Position numbers and translations under genes: made by a program. Below, piece after piece: positions 14,810-22,938 of a stretch of 43,084 nt of DNA; positions within the stretch are counted from its first letter, which is position 1; each line of letters starts with the position of its first letter. The notes below the pieces were generated by a model. That model did not search any database. It saw only the letters and a list, made by a program, of their open reading frames with translations, and was not told the origin of the DNA. Source of the stretch: Mesorhizobium sp. WSM3626 (GTDB lineage: Bacteria; Pseudomonadota; Alphaproteobacteria; Rhizobiales; Rhizobiaceae); NCBI RefSeq assembly GCF_000513935.1, contig NZ_AZUY01000008.1:1-43084 (forward strand), in the 5' to 3' direction.

Positions 14810-16522
14810 ATGGCAGCAAGAGGGGTAAAGAATTTGGAAGCGCGAACAAAAACAATCGAAGGCTGGCTTTCGATGATCAATCAGGGGCAGTTGGCTCTGC
14901 CTCGGTTCCAGAGACACGGGGCTTGGAAGGCCGACCAAATTGAAGGCGTTCTAGAGAACATCGTGCGGGTGCCATCCCTTCCCATCGGCGCATTGCTGAC
15001 GCTGGAGGTCGGAGATGAAGAACTGTTCCATTCCCGGCCCATCGTAGGCGCTCCCGCGCTGAACGGACGGCCACAGATGCACTTGCTTGACGGCCAGCAG
15101 CGCATGACATCCATCTGGCGGTCTTTGAATGACAGCTACGAAGACATGTCGATTTTCGTCGAGCTTGGCGAAGACGACAAGGCACCGGAGATAGAGATCA
15201 AGAAGCGTTGGGACCGCAACGCGGTTCGGTATCCCGTCTGGCTCGAAAGCCCAGAGCAGGTGTTCGCCGCCAAGCTCGTTCCGGTCCACATACTCTGCCC
15301 CGGCTCGGCTGGTGAGCAACGCATGAACGACTGGTGCGTGAAGGCCGGGGTCGAAACGGCGACGGTGATGCGGATCGCTAAGCTCCGCGCTCGGGTGGCA
15401 TCTTACCCGATGCCTTTCCTATCCCTCCCAGTCGAGACGGAGCAAGAAACCGCGCTCGATGTCTTCATTCGGATGAACACTTCAGCTTCCCCACTGAAGG
15501 ATTTCGACATCGTGGTGGCGCAGCTTGAGGGGGCCGTCGGCAACTCACTCCACACCATGATCGAGGAACTCCGACAGGCTGTGCCTGCGACGAAGGACTT
15601 CGGGCGAATGGAGGATTTGGCATTGGCTGTCGCTGCGCTGTTGCTTGGCAAGCCGCCTCTCAAGAAGACCTATCTGGAAAAAGACTTCGGCGAGGGCCTC
15701 GCGAGCGTCTGGCCAGCCGTCTGTGAGGGTATCGGGCGCGGCATAGGTTTCCTCCGTGACGAGGCAATCTTCGTGGAAAAACTGCTCCCAACAGAGGTCG
15801 CGGTCTATCTCGTATCCGCTCTCTGGGCGCGGGTGCCGCAGCACGGGCACGATGTCGAGGGGCGCGCCCGAACATTGATCCGCAAGGCGCTTTGGCGAGC
15901 AAGCTTCACCGACCGATACCTAAAGACCGCTGCAACTCGCGCGTATTCTGACTACATGAAGTTAGCTGCAATGATAGCCAATCGCGAGGCACCGGACGCG
16001 CCCGAACTATTTGATGAACTCGCCAATCCGCTGCCGTCGCCGGAAGAACTCGCACGTGCGGGCTGGCCGGGCCGTCGGGACCGACTTTCCCGCGCAATAC
16101 TGTCGGTCTCCCTGCACAAGGGCGGATACGACTTCGCTGATGGTGCCAAGGCCAACGCCGACAATGTCGGGCGGCGGGAATACCATCATTTGTTTCCTGT
16201 CGGCGTGCTCGGGGTGGAACGGGATAGCCTCTACGCGAGCCGTGCATTGAACTGCGCCCTGATCACGTGGCGGACCAATCGCAAGATCGCCGCCAAGACA
16301 CCGAGGGATTATCTTGCCGCACGTGCTGCCGATGCACTCTTGGGGGAAGCTGATGTCCGCAGCCGCCTTGAGAGCCACATGGTGCCTTACGATGCGCTGA
16401 TTGCCGGGGACTATGATGCATTCATCGCGGCCCGAGCGGCACGGGTTCATGATGCCATGACGCGTCTATGTCGAGGGGAAACGTTAAGCCAGTCACATGG
16501 CACACTCGGCGCTGTAGCCTGA
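14810..16522 (+). CDS. DUF262/DUF1524 protein, GmrSD-like
   Basis: A 570-residue protein from the ATG at 14810; an ATG at 14789 is also possible and neither has a clear ribosome site. The N-terminal DUF262 domain has the ParB-like nucleotide-binding motif LLDGQQRMTSIW, preceded by LPRFQRHGAW. A helical middle part follows. The C-terminal HNH-like DUF1524 domain shows EYHHLFPVGVLG, then NCALITWRTNRKIAAKTPRDY. This is the arrangement of GmrSD-type modification-dependent restriction enzymes, which hydrolyse NTPs and cut glucosylated or otherwise modified phage DNA. It is divergent from the Type IIL gene, so the pair could cover unmodified and modified phage genomes. DUF262 proteins can also have other defence roles. 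Confidence 0.8.
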   Translation: MAARGVKNLEARTKTIEGWLSMINQGQLALPRFQRHGAWKADQIEGVLENIVRVPSLPIGALLTLEVGDEELFHSRPIVGAPALNGRPQMHLLDGQQRMTSIWRSLNDSYEDMSIFVELGEDDKAPEIEIKKRWDRNAVRYPVWLESPEQVFAAKLVPVHILCPGSAGEQRMNDWCVKAGVETATVMRIAKLRARVASYPMPFLSLPVETEQETALDVFIRMNTSASPLKDFDIVVAQLEGAVGNSLHTMIEELRQAVPATKDFGRMEDLALAVAALLLGKPPLKKTYLEKDFGEGLASVWPAVCEGIGRGIGFLRDEAIFVEKLLPTEVAVYLVSALWARVPQHGHDVEGRARTLIRKALWRASFTDRYLKTAATRAYSDYMKLAAMIANREAPDAPELFDELANPLPSPEELARAGWPGRRDRLSRAILSVSLHKGGYDFADGAKANADNVGRREYHHLFPVGVLGVERDSLYASRALNCALITWRTNRKIAAKTPRDYLAARAADALLGEADVRSRLESHMVPYDALIAGDYDAFIAARAARVHDAMTRLCRGETLSQSHGTLGAVA

Positions 16523-16602
16523 CTAGGTTAGGCTGGGGACAAAAGTTCCGGCGCGGCTGGGAATTTTGTATCTTGGGTCAGGTGCCATTTCGCCTCTGCG
16601 TC

Positions 16603-16630
16603 GAAAATCCGCCCGTGATTTGGCGGCGCG
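16603..16630 (+). repeat. AAAATCCGCC boundary motif, copy D
   Basis: AAAATCCGCC is followed by an 8-base spacer and GGCGG, giving an inverted repeat CCGCC-N8-GGCGG (16609-16626). It lies between the DUF262 gene and the convergent PD-(D/E)XK gene. Related copies sit at other gene boundaries in the island. Confidence 0.45.
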
Positions 16631-16635
16631 ATTGT

Positions 16636-18069
16636 CTACCCCCTCTTGCTAGCTGAAACTTTTTTGCTAGCGTCGATCACGACAATTTCAGAAGCTGGCT
16701 CTCCGCGTGCCAAGCGCTCATTGCGGATATTTTGAATGGTTTCGAGCTTCTTGCCGAGACCTCCATAATCAAGCACGACAAAAAAGCCGTGATTGGTGCG
16801 GGAGGCATCCTTATAAATTTCCAACTGCTTTTCATAGCCATGAACGACTGTCCCCGACGAACGCTTCATCTCGACAAGGACGCGTGCGTGGTATCCCTTG
16901 GAGTATTTGAAGTCGATGGGGCCGCCGCCCATATTCGCTTCCGGCGATATGTCGATGTCGTTGGCTTCGCAGAAGCAGTCTGACATCGCAAAATAGATCA
17001 GCTGTGCAGCTCTTTCCTTCTTAGGCTTGTCACCGATCCAAAGCGCTTCCCATAAATTGCCCTTCTCAACGTGATGAGCGAAGCGTTCTATGGTATCTCG
17101 GACAACCTTCTTAATTTCATCAACGCCGTTGGCAACATCGTATTTCTGATCACTTTTGAAGGTATCTGGCTTGCTCTGAAGTATCTCCTTAAGTCTGTAG
17201 TACCCGAGTGCGTCGATATTGGGATCATAAAAGGTCGCGTTCTCTTTTACGGCGGCGATGAAAGCTTCAAAGACATCCTTCGACTGCATCGCTGCTCTGC
17301 GAAGAGCTTCCTTGCGATCTGTCACCGTTGGCTGTGCGATGCTCGCCAGCAAGGCATTTACGCGCTGTCGGATCAATGCGTTCGCGTTGATTGCGGCTTC
17401 GATGTCGTCCCAGCTTCTTGCGATTGGTAACTCCCGAACAACGTCCGAAGGCACAAGTACAATCGCTCGCTCGTTTCCGCTCGCGTTGGTGTAGTGAGGC
17501 AAGGCGATGTCCGGGGTGGCAGCCGAAGTCTTCATAGCGACGCCTAGCGGACCGCAGAACTGGTTTGTAAGTTCAGCGAGTTGCGGCTGGACTACGCGGG
17601 ATGTTAGGTCGCTTATTGTGTCGGGTCCAACGTCTTCCTCGAAGAACCCCATAAGCGAAATCATTTCCGGGTCTTCCGTCCCGAGGTCCACAATCTCCTT
17701 TGCGGTGCGGAGAATTGCGTCGCGCAGTTCTTCGGGCCGCGAATTTCCCGGACGGTCGCTCGTGCCGTAGCCGAGACCGTTTGCGGGTGCTTCCCGCAAG
17801 CTCATCTGTCGCTGGGCCGCCCTCCAAGCAGGATCGCCTTCCCTTTTGCATATCACCAACAAGCGTACGACCTGCTGAAAATGAGCGCGAAAGGTTTGGT
17901 ATGCGTCCTCTCGGATCAGTTTATTGCCGGATTTATCCAAAAGGATCGGATCGATGAACAGCTGCGTGTCAACGGTCAGGAATGGATCGATTAGACCCGC
18001 CTTTACCAAAGCCGCAGGATCAATGTTGAAGTGCTGTGAGAACAGCAAAGGATTTGAGAATGTGGTCAT
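16636..18069 (-). CDS. Unknown protein with C-terminal PD-(D/E)XK-like nuclease motif
   Basis: A 477-residue protein. The first 300 residues are helical with no family I can name (start MTTFSNPLLFSQHFNIDPAA). The C-terminal part has GGGPIDFKYSKGYHARVLVE followed by MKRSS: an Asp, 13 residues, then Glu-x-Lys, followed by a Gln (KQLEIYK). This is the pattern of the PD-(D/E)XK phosphodiesterase fold. GAGGGG precedes the ATG at 18069. It stands as a single-gene unit between two boundary motifs, in a run of nuclease-like genes, so a defence role is inferred. No partner ATPase or methyltransferase is encoded next to it. Confidence 0.65.
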   Translation of the reverse strand: MTTFSNPLLFSQHFNIDPAALVKAGLIDPFLTVDTQLFIDPILLDKSGNKLIREDAYQTFRAHFQQVVRLLVICKREGDPAWRAAQRQMSLREAPANGLGYGTSDRPGNSRPEELRDAILRTAKEIVDLGTEDPEMISLMGFFEEDVGPDTISDLTSRVVQPQLAELTNQFCGPLGVAMKTSAATPDIALPHYTNASGNERAIVLVPSDVVRELPIARSWDDIEAAINANALIRQRVNALLASIAQPTVTDRKEALRRAAMQSKDVFEAFIAAVKENATFYDPNIDALGYYRLKEILQSKPDTFKSDQKYDVANGVDEIKKVVRDTIERFAHHVEKGNLWEALWIGDKPKKERAAQLIYFAMSDCFCEANDIDISPEANMGGGPIDFKYSKGYHARVLVEMKRSSGTVVHGYEKQLEIYKDASRTNHGFFVVLDYGGLGKKLETIQNIRNERLARGEPASEIVVIDASKKVSASKRG

Positions 18070-18550
18070 TTACAAGGCCCCTCATGACCTTTGGTCACTC
18101 TGTGAGATATTTGGCGTTACGGCAACAGGCTACACAAGAGAACTGCCTTTGGTCCATGAACTATCCGCTCTATCGTTCCAACCTCGTGCATCCTGAATGT
18201 TGCTGCCTGTGCTGTAAGAGCTTTGGCGTCGCCAGTTTTCTGGACAAGCTTCCGGGAAGCAGAGCATGGACGAAATATGTGGCCTTGCCGGGCTGCCCGC
18301 CGTTGGAGTGGTGAAGGCACAGTGAAAGGCTTCAAAAGTCCGCCAAATTACTGATTGGCGCGCCACTTACGGATGTTTTTAATCTCGGATGTTGAGGCTT
18401 CTGGAGGATAGAAAGTTGCGGCCTCCTCGCATATCGGTCGCCCAACGGCCATGGCTTTAATCGAAGCAGAATGCCGAAATTGGCATTTGCTGACGGTCGC
18501 CACCCTTTGCTGCTATGGTGGAGGTCCGTGCCAATGAGGTACCTACCTGC
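18070..18550. other. Gap with no supported gene
   Basis: About 480 bases between the PD-(D/E)XK gene and the DUF2726 gene. Short open frames here lack ribosome sites and family-like sequence. The only structure I can support is boundary motif copy A at 18332-18360; the promoters of both flanking divergent genes must also lie here. Confidence 0.5.
18332..18360 (+). repeat. AAAA(G)TCCGCCAA boundary motif, copy A
   Basis: TCAAAAGTCCGCCAA leads into a perfect inverted repeat, CGCCAA (18341-18346), 8-base spacer, TTGGCG (18355-18360). Two short arms around an 8-base spacer have the geometry of a simple tyrosine-recombinase core site. It lies between two gene modules. Confidence 0.5.
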
Positions 18551-19225
18551 ATGCCACCCTACTTTAGTGAGCAAGCGCAGCAAATCATTCCGCTGTTTGG
18601 CATTCTGCTGGCTGGCGTCCTCGCTGGCATGGCCTTGGAGCGTTTACTATCGAGGAGGCGGAGGCAGGCGTGGAGGGAAAGGAACCGCTTGCGTTGGGCG
18701 AGAGAGCGCAATGAGGGCGACATCCTTAGCGGCCTGTGGGCCGCCCCGAAGCCTGTTTCCGCGCCACCGAAACCAACTGATCCTGCTGACCAGTTGCGGA
18801 TTGTCATGGGTGCGAACTTCACTATTCAACCGCTCCTTAACACGAGCGAGGTGCGCGTCTTCAAGGAGCTTGATCGAATGGTGATCGACTGCAATCCGGG
18901 ATGGCAGGTGATGGCCCAAGTATCACTGGGCGAAATTCTGCGTTGCGCCAACGCCGACGCCTACAGTTGCATCAACTCCAAACGTGTAGACCTGCTTCTT
19001 GTAGACGAGAACTGTCTGCCTCGACATGTGCTCGAATACCAAGGCCATGCGCATCACCAAGGCACAGCAGCGGCGCGTGATGCCGTAAAGAAAGAAGCTC
19101 TGCGACGGGCAGGCATCAGTTATCATGAGATCGTCGGAGGTCACACGACACCTTCCGAACTTAGGCGACTGGTCGAGAAACTCGTGCGAGGCCCGTTGCC
19201 GCCTGCGAGCGCACCAACCGCCTAA
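18551..19225 (+). CDS. Membrane-anchored DUF2726 protein
   Basis: A 224-residue protein. One membrane segment at about residues 10-30 (IIPLFGILLAGVLAGMALE) is followed by a basic stretch, RRRRQAWRERNRLR. A DUF2726 domain then spans about residues 85-200 (LLNTSEVRVFKELDRMVID, VMAQVSLGEIL, VDLLLVDENCLPRHVLEYQG, KKEALRRAGISYHEI). DUF2726 is related to restriction-endonuclease-like folds: here Asp (VDLLLV) and Glu (LEYQG) can be aligned, but the expected Lys is replaced. An ATG at 18515 is in frame but has no ribosome site. The biological role is unknown; the location among nucleases suggests defence. Confidence 0.7.
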   Translation: MPPYFSEQAQQIIPLFGILLAGVLAGMALERLLSRRRRQAWRERNRLRWARERNEGDILSGLWAAPKPVSAPPKPTDPADQLRIVMGANFTIQPLLNTSEVRVFKELDRMVIDCNPGWQVMAQVSLGEILRCANADAYSCINSKRVDLLLVDENCLPRHVLEYQGHAHHQGTAAARDAVKKEALRRAGISYHEIVGGHTTPSELRRLVEKLVRGPLPPASAPTA

Positions 19226-19231
19226 GGCGAT

Positions 19232-19251
19232 CTGTGAAATTGATTTCACAG
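19232..19251. promoter_or_regulatory. Island palindrome, copy 2
   Basis: CTGTGAAATTGATTTCACAG is a perfect 20-base palindrome 6 bases after the DUF2726 stop codon. It shares its central 16 bases with copy 1. As RNA it would also form a hairpin, but no T tract follows. Confidence 0.6.
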
Positions 19252-19387
19252 CCCGAGTTGCCTTGGCGGGCAGACTGCTTAGGTCAGCAATTCGCGGGCT
19301 GTAGCTGCAACTTCGCGCGAAAGACAAATTGTGACTATTGGTTCCAGCTACTCACCACGGTGCCTATGAGAGCATCGCGACACGCCT

Positions 19388-19400
19388 CAAAATCCGCCAA
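19388..19400 (+). repeat. AAAATCCGCC boundary motif, copy B
   Basis: CAAAATCCGCCAA lies in the 325-base gap between the DUF2726 gene and the next plus-strand gene. The second half-site is not clear here. Apart from this motif and palindrome copy 2, the gap shows nothing. Confidence 0.4.
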
Positions 19401-19550
19401 TCACTGGACCGCCTGACCGCGCAGACGGTGAACGCCTTGTCTGCACAAGAAGCCTGTCCCAGTGAAGCGGACCTAAGCGTAGGGCACTAGATGTTACCTC
19501 AAGTTCCTTGGTAGAACTGCCCTTGCGGACGCCAAAGAGTTGGGGGGCGT

Positions 19551-20435
19551 ATGCTCAAATATGTAAAAGGGGAAAACATCTTGCTGAAAGCCCACCCGGA
19601 TTTTGGGGAGAAATGGGTACAGGCAAGGATTGCGGATGATCCATCCATTCTGGGTCTCGGAAACCTTATCCTCCGGGACCGAGAACGGCGGCAGCCAAGG
19701 GCAGGACGGTTGGACTTACTCTTGCAAGACCCTGACACCGCTAGGCGCTATGAGCTTGAGTTGCAGTTGGGCGCGACTGACGAGACACACATTATCCGCA
19801 CCATTGAGTATTGGGATATCGAGAGGAGGCGGTACCCCCAGTACGAGCACTGCGCCGTCATTGTTGCCGAGGACATTACGTCTCGATTTTTGAACGTGCT
19901 TGCGTTGTTCAATGGCACCGTTCCGCTCATAGCGATCAAGATGCAGGCCGTGAAGGTCGAGAATGACATCTTGCTGCTATTCACTACCGTGCTCAACGAG
20001 CTGAAACGCGGCTTGATAGACGAGGACGAAGACGCCGCCTCAGTTCCTGCCGACCGCGCTTATTGGGAAAACGGGTTCGGGTCGAGGGAGACTGTCGCTA
20101 TGGCGGACGATATCTTGAAGATCGTCCACGAGTTTCAGCCGGGCTTGCAGCTGAAATACAACAAGTTCTACATTGGTCTTGCTGAGAATGACCGACCTAA
20201 TAATTTTATATATATGAAACCGAGAAAGAGGGGGAACCTTGTACTCGGCATACGACTGCCCTCTTCCACGGATGTCGAAAAATTGATTGAGGATGCGGGT
20301 CTAGACGCAAGGGGATATGACCCCGGTGACGGCGGCGGTACGTATCGAATACGGCTGACAAAAGAGGACATAGACAAGCATTATGAGCTATTGCGGCTCT
20401 TGCTCGACTGGGCTCATGACAACCGGAACGAATAG
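19551..20435 (+). CDS. Unknown protein, degenerate PD-(D/E)XK plus DUF5655-like region
   Basis: A 294-residue protein. Residues about 45-115 resemble a PD-(D/E)XK core: Asp55 (GRLDLLLQD), then Glu68-Leu-Glu70-Leu-Gln72 (YELELQLG), then HIIRTIEYWDIERRRYP. The usual catalytic Lys is missing at the E-x-K position. The C-terminal region (YNKFYIGLA, NFIYMKPRKRGNLVLGIRL, KHYELLRLLLDWA) resembles the DUF5655 module often joined to such domains. A run of Gs precedes the ATG at 19551. It may be a nuclease-fold protein that binds rather than cuts. Neighbouring genes are nuclease-like. Confidence 0.6.
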   Translation: MLKYVKGENILLKAHPDFGEKWVQARIADDPSILGLGNLILRDRERRQPRAGRLDLLLQDPDTARRYELELQLGATDETHIIRTIEYWDIERRRYPQYEHCAVIVAEDITSRFLNVLALFNGTVPLIAIKMQAVKVENDILLLFTTVLNELKRGLIDEDEDAASVPADRAYWENGFGSRETVAMADDILKIVHEFQPGLQLKYNKFYIGLAENDRPNNFIYMKPRKRGNLVLGIRLPSSTDVEKLIEDAGLDARGYDPGDGGGTYRIRLTKEDIDKHYELLRLLLDWAHDNRNE

Positions 20436-20499
20436 GACGGTAAAGGATGTGCCGAGGCGTGTCCCTGCATTCCCCGATTTCTGAACCGGAAAGCCTGCG

Positions 20500-21219
20500 C
20501 TATCTTCGGGCTTGCTGATCAATCAGGTGAGATAACGCACCTAGAAATGCAGGATTGTGTTCCTCGGACACGTGCCGCTGGTTCCACAAGCCCGATGCCG
20601 CGACCAATGGACGGTCGGAGAAATGGCCAAGCCAGTTTACTGTTGATGGATCGAGTGCCGGACGCTCGAAATTGCTCAAAAGGGCTATTGAATGGCGTTC
20701 GATCATGCTCCGCAGCGAGTTGGGACTGGGTTCGTCATCTACTGCTAGGAAGGCGAACGAGAGGCGCAACAAGTAGTTCGATACTGCGGCCTCAATTGGT
20801 GCCTCCAAGGCCAAGAGATCGGCACGTGCCTTCCCCAAAGCAAGACCTGCCTTCGCGAGATCGCCTTTAACTCCCCATGATGCGCACGATGGCCCGCCGC
20901 TGACGATAAGTGCTTGACCGAGTAATAGGCGAAAAATAGACCCCCTGTGATTGCCGCCGCCGTTGAGCTTGCCGCGATGTTGGGTGAGCCGTTGACGCAA
21001 GGTCGAACTGGAGCCAGCCGTTAGGGCGTGGGTTCCGACCCTGACAAGACGAGGACCATACCCGCTGTCAGTTCTAGGCTCGGTTTCATCGAAGAAGAAA
21101 TAGACGCCACGCCGTGGCATTGAAGGGCCGAGGTTCGCCAATCGCTGGGGTCCGCTTTGCAGGCGGATCAGACTGTCCATCAGACCATAGAACTGCCGAA
21201 GATCACCGAGCCGCGCCAT
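20500..21219 (-). CDS. GIY-YIG-like nuclease domain protein
   Basis: A 239-residue protein. The first 100 residues show a GIY-YIG-like pattern: GVY at 38-40 (RRGVYFFFDE), VRVGTHA at 59-65, then Arg75 (TLRQRLTQHRG) and NHRGSIFR at 90-97. The fold in this family cuts DNA with the conserved Tyr, Arg and a downstream Glu. Here a charged Glu candidate lies in LLALEAPIE. GGGGAA precedes the start. The upstream DUF6884 gene overlaps it by 17 bases, so the two are translated as a pair. I know of no characterised function for this pair. Confidence 0.65.
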   Translation of the reverse strand: MARLGDLRQFYGLMDSLIRLQSGPQRLANLGPSMPRRGVYFFFDETEPRTDSGYGPRLVRVGTHALTAGSSSTLRQRLTQHRGKLNGGGNHRGSIFRLLLGQALIVSGGPSCASWGVKGDLAKAGLALGKARADLLALEAPIEAAVSNYLLRLSFAFLAVDDEPSPNSLRSMIERHSIALLSNFERPALDPSTVNWLGHFSDRPLVAASGLWNQRHVSEEHNPAFLGALSHLIDQQARR

Positions 21220-21976
21220 AGTTCCCCGCGAGCCAAGCCAGTTGCTCCCCTTGACGGAGATGGGCCATCGGTACGTCTACATTGAGACCATGGTGGAGCA
21301 GTTTCGGGACAAGGAACTCGCGGTAACGCTGACCTGCTAGAATGATGACGTTCAAGAGACCCGGCTCGGCTTGCATTAGCGCGTCGAACGTCTCTTGTGC
21401 CCATGCACGACGCTGTTCTATCGGCAGCATTTTCAAAGTACGATCATAAGGGTTGATGATCGCATCGGGTTCGACCAGTCCATATAGCGCTGAGAGTACG
21501 TACCAGCGCCCACCCGTTACCTCAGCGAAGCGCCTTGCGCCTCGGAACTGGGCGGAGGTGTACAGCTCCTTTGCAGTCGCCTTGTGAGGCAGTTTCGACT
21601 TCACGCATGACACTAGGGTCACTGTGAACGATGCGGTGGGGACCGACTGCCGAGATATTTTTTCCTTGCTTCTACGGTTAGGGCTGGTAGGCGATTTTGC
21701 CTGCTCTGTGATTGTTGCCCTTTCGCTTGTCAACCGAAACCGGAAGTAAGCGTTCGCTCCATTTAGCGGTCCCGTCCGATCAATTATTCTTACGTCGGCA
21801 TGTTGTTCAAACTTGCTGCCGCCGAGGGCACTGCAGATGGCAGGCAATGCATTTGTCAGGCTCATGGCACGATGAACGTCGCCAGCGCGAACCTCAATCT
21901 CATTAAGATCGCCTGCCAGGGCAGGTCTGACGTAGGCGTCCGTGACAAACTCACGGATGCGGTCTGCTTGGTTCAT
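21203..21976 (-). CDS. DUF6884 domain protein
   Basis: A 257-residue protein from the ATG at 21976 (MNQADRIREFV), with AGGATGG just before it; the frame runs open to 22162. The N-terminal 110 residues are unassigned. From about residue 120 the sequence matches the DUF6884 pattern: TLVSCVKSKLPHKATAKELY, TSAQFRGARRFAE, WYVLSALYGLVEPD, INPYDRTL, VIILAGQRYREFLVP. The conserved Cys, Ser-Ala-x-Tyr-Gly and Gly-x-x-Tyr positions suggest a small-molecule or nucleotide-binding enzyme, but no activity is established to my knowledge. It overlaps the GIY-YIG-like gene. Together they form a compact two-gene operon. Confidence 0.7.
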   Translation of the reverse strand: MNQADRIREFVTDAYVRPALAGDLNEIEVRAGDVHRAMSLTNALPAICSALGGSKFEQHADVRIIDRTGPLNGANAYFRFRLTSERATITEQAKSPTSPNRRSKEKISRQSVPTASFTVTLVSCVKSKLPHKATAKELYTSAQFRGARRFAEVTGGRWYVLSALYGLVEPDAIINPYDRTLKMLPIEQRRAWAQETFDALMQAEPGLLNVIILAGQRYREFLVPKLLHHGLNVDVPMAHLRQGEQLAWLAGNYGAAR

Positions 21977-22158
21977 CCATCCTGCCCGCTTGGAGTGGTG
22001 CTGTTCTATCATGAAGGCTGCCGCGAATGTAGCGGGTGAGCATGGTTGGCGTTCATTCAAGCTATCGCGGTCTGTAGCTGCCCCTTGGCTAAGGACAAAA
22101 AATCCAAAAAATTCCCGGCTACCCGCCAAGGCATGTACCGCCGCTTCGTCTGGGACTT

Positions 22159-22172
22159 CCAAAATCCGCCAA
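22159..22172 (+). repeat. AAAATCCGCC boundary motif, copy C
   Basis: CCAAAATCCGCCAA lies upstream of the DUF6884/GIY-YIG operon, in the gap before the membrane-protein gene at 22401. It has the same orientation as copies A, B and D. Confidence 0.4.
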
Positions 22173-22400
22173 GCTTGCCGCGATGACGACGCAGCGGCAG
22201 GGGCATTTCTGAGCTACTAAATATAAAGTGTTTCGGAGGTCAGAGCTATCTGCCTATCCGCCGTTCCGGCATTCTATAGAGGCTGCTGATCCGATACAAA
22301 ACAGCACGCCTTCTAGCTGGCCGAACTGGAAGCAGCATGTCGGGCCGTTTGGCACGTGCTATTATAAACGCAGTGGAAGGGGTTCTTTAGAGGGGTAGCG

Positions 22401-22916
22401 ATGAATGAGAGCGAACAGAAGCTGCGCGAAATTTATTATCGCTGGGCGCGAGAGACTTGGTTGCTCTCCAAATTTGCAGTTCGCCAGTTCGTCAGAACGA
22501 AGCCGGGGATAGTTGTCTTTATATGTACTTTTATCCTGCTCCCGGCAATTGGTACGGCTGCATATTTCGGAGCGGGTGCCGCTCTCACTCGATGGAACGA
22601 CTGTCACGAAAGCAGGGTCATGGCGCTGCGCTGGCAAGCCGAGTTGGATCGGCTAAAGGCGGAAAGCGATGAACAAGACAAGCGGCTGCATCAGTTTTGC
22701 ATCAGCTACTATGACGCAAACGCATTGGCTGCCAATGGCAGCGTCGGGGGGCAGCGGTATGCCAACTGCCGGGAGGCAGAAATGTACAGGGAAGACCCCG
22801 CAACCGCTCGTGTTCCTGACGTATGCGAGCAGAAAGTAGGACTACAAAACGCCGACGCATTCGCTCAATGTATGTTTGAAGAGGGAATTAAGGTCACTTT
22901 CAACCCTAAGCCATAG
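22401..22916 (+). CDS. Single-pass membrane protein of unknown function
   Basis: A 171-residue protein with AGAGGGG before the ATG. A basic, helical N-terminus (about 1-35) precedes one membrane segment (residues 37-62, VVFICTFILLPAIGTAAYFG). A Cys-containing outer part of about 105 residues follows (DCHESR, HQFCISYYD, YANCREAE, DVCEQKV, FAQCMFEE). The five Cys residues after the membrane segment suggest disulfides in the periplasm. I do not recognise the family. It converges on the second recombinase gene with a 22-base gap. Confidence 0.65.
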   Translation: MNESEQKLREIYYRWARETWLLSKFAVRQFVRTKPGIVVFICTFILLPAIGTAAYFGAGAALTRWNDCHESRVMALRWQAELDRLKAESDEQDKRLHQFCISYYDANALAANGSVGGQRYANCREAEMYREDPATARVPDVCEQKVGLQNADAFAQCMFEEGIKVTFNPKP

Positions 22917-22938
22917 CTGCATCTGCGCTGGGGAGGGG

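Noticed and set aside
16508..16536. Hairpin AGCCTGA / TTAGGCT after the DUF262 gene as a terminator
   Set aside because: The stem is short and imperfect and no T tract follows.
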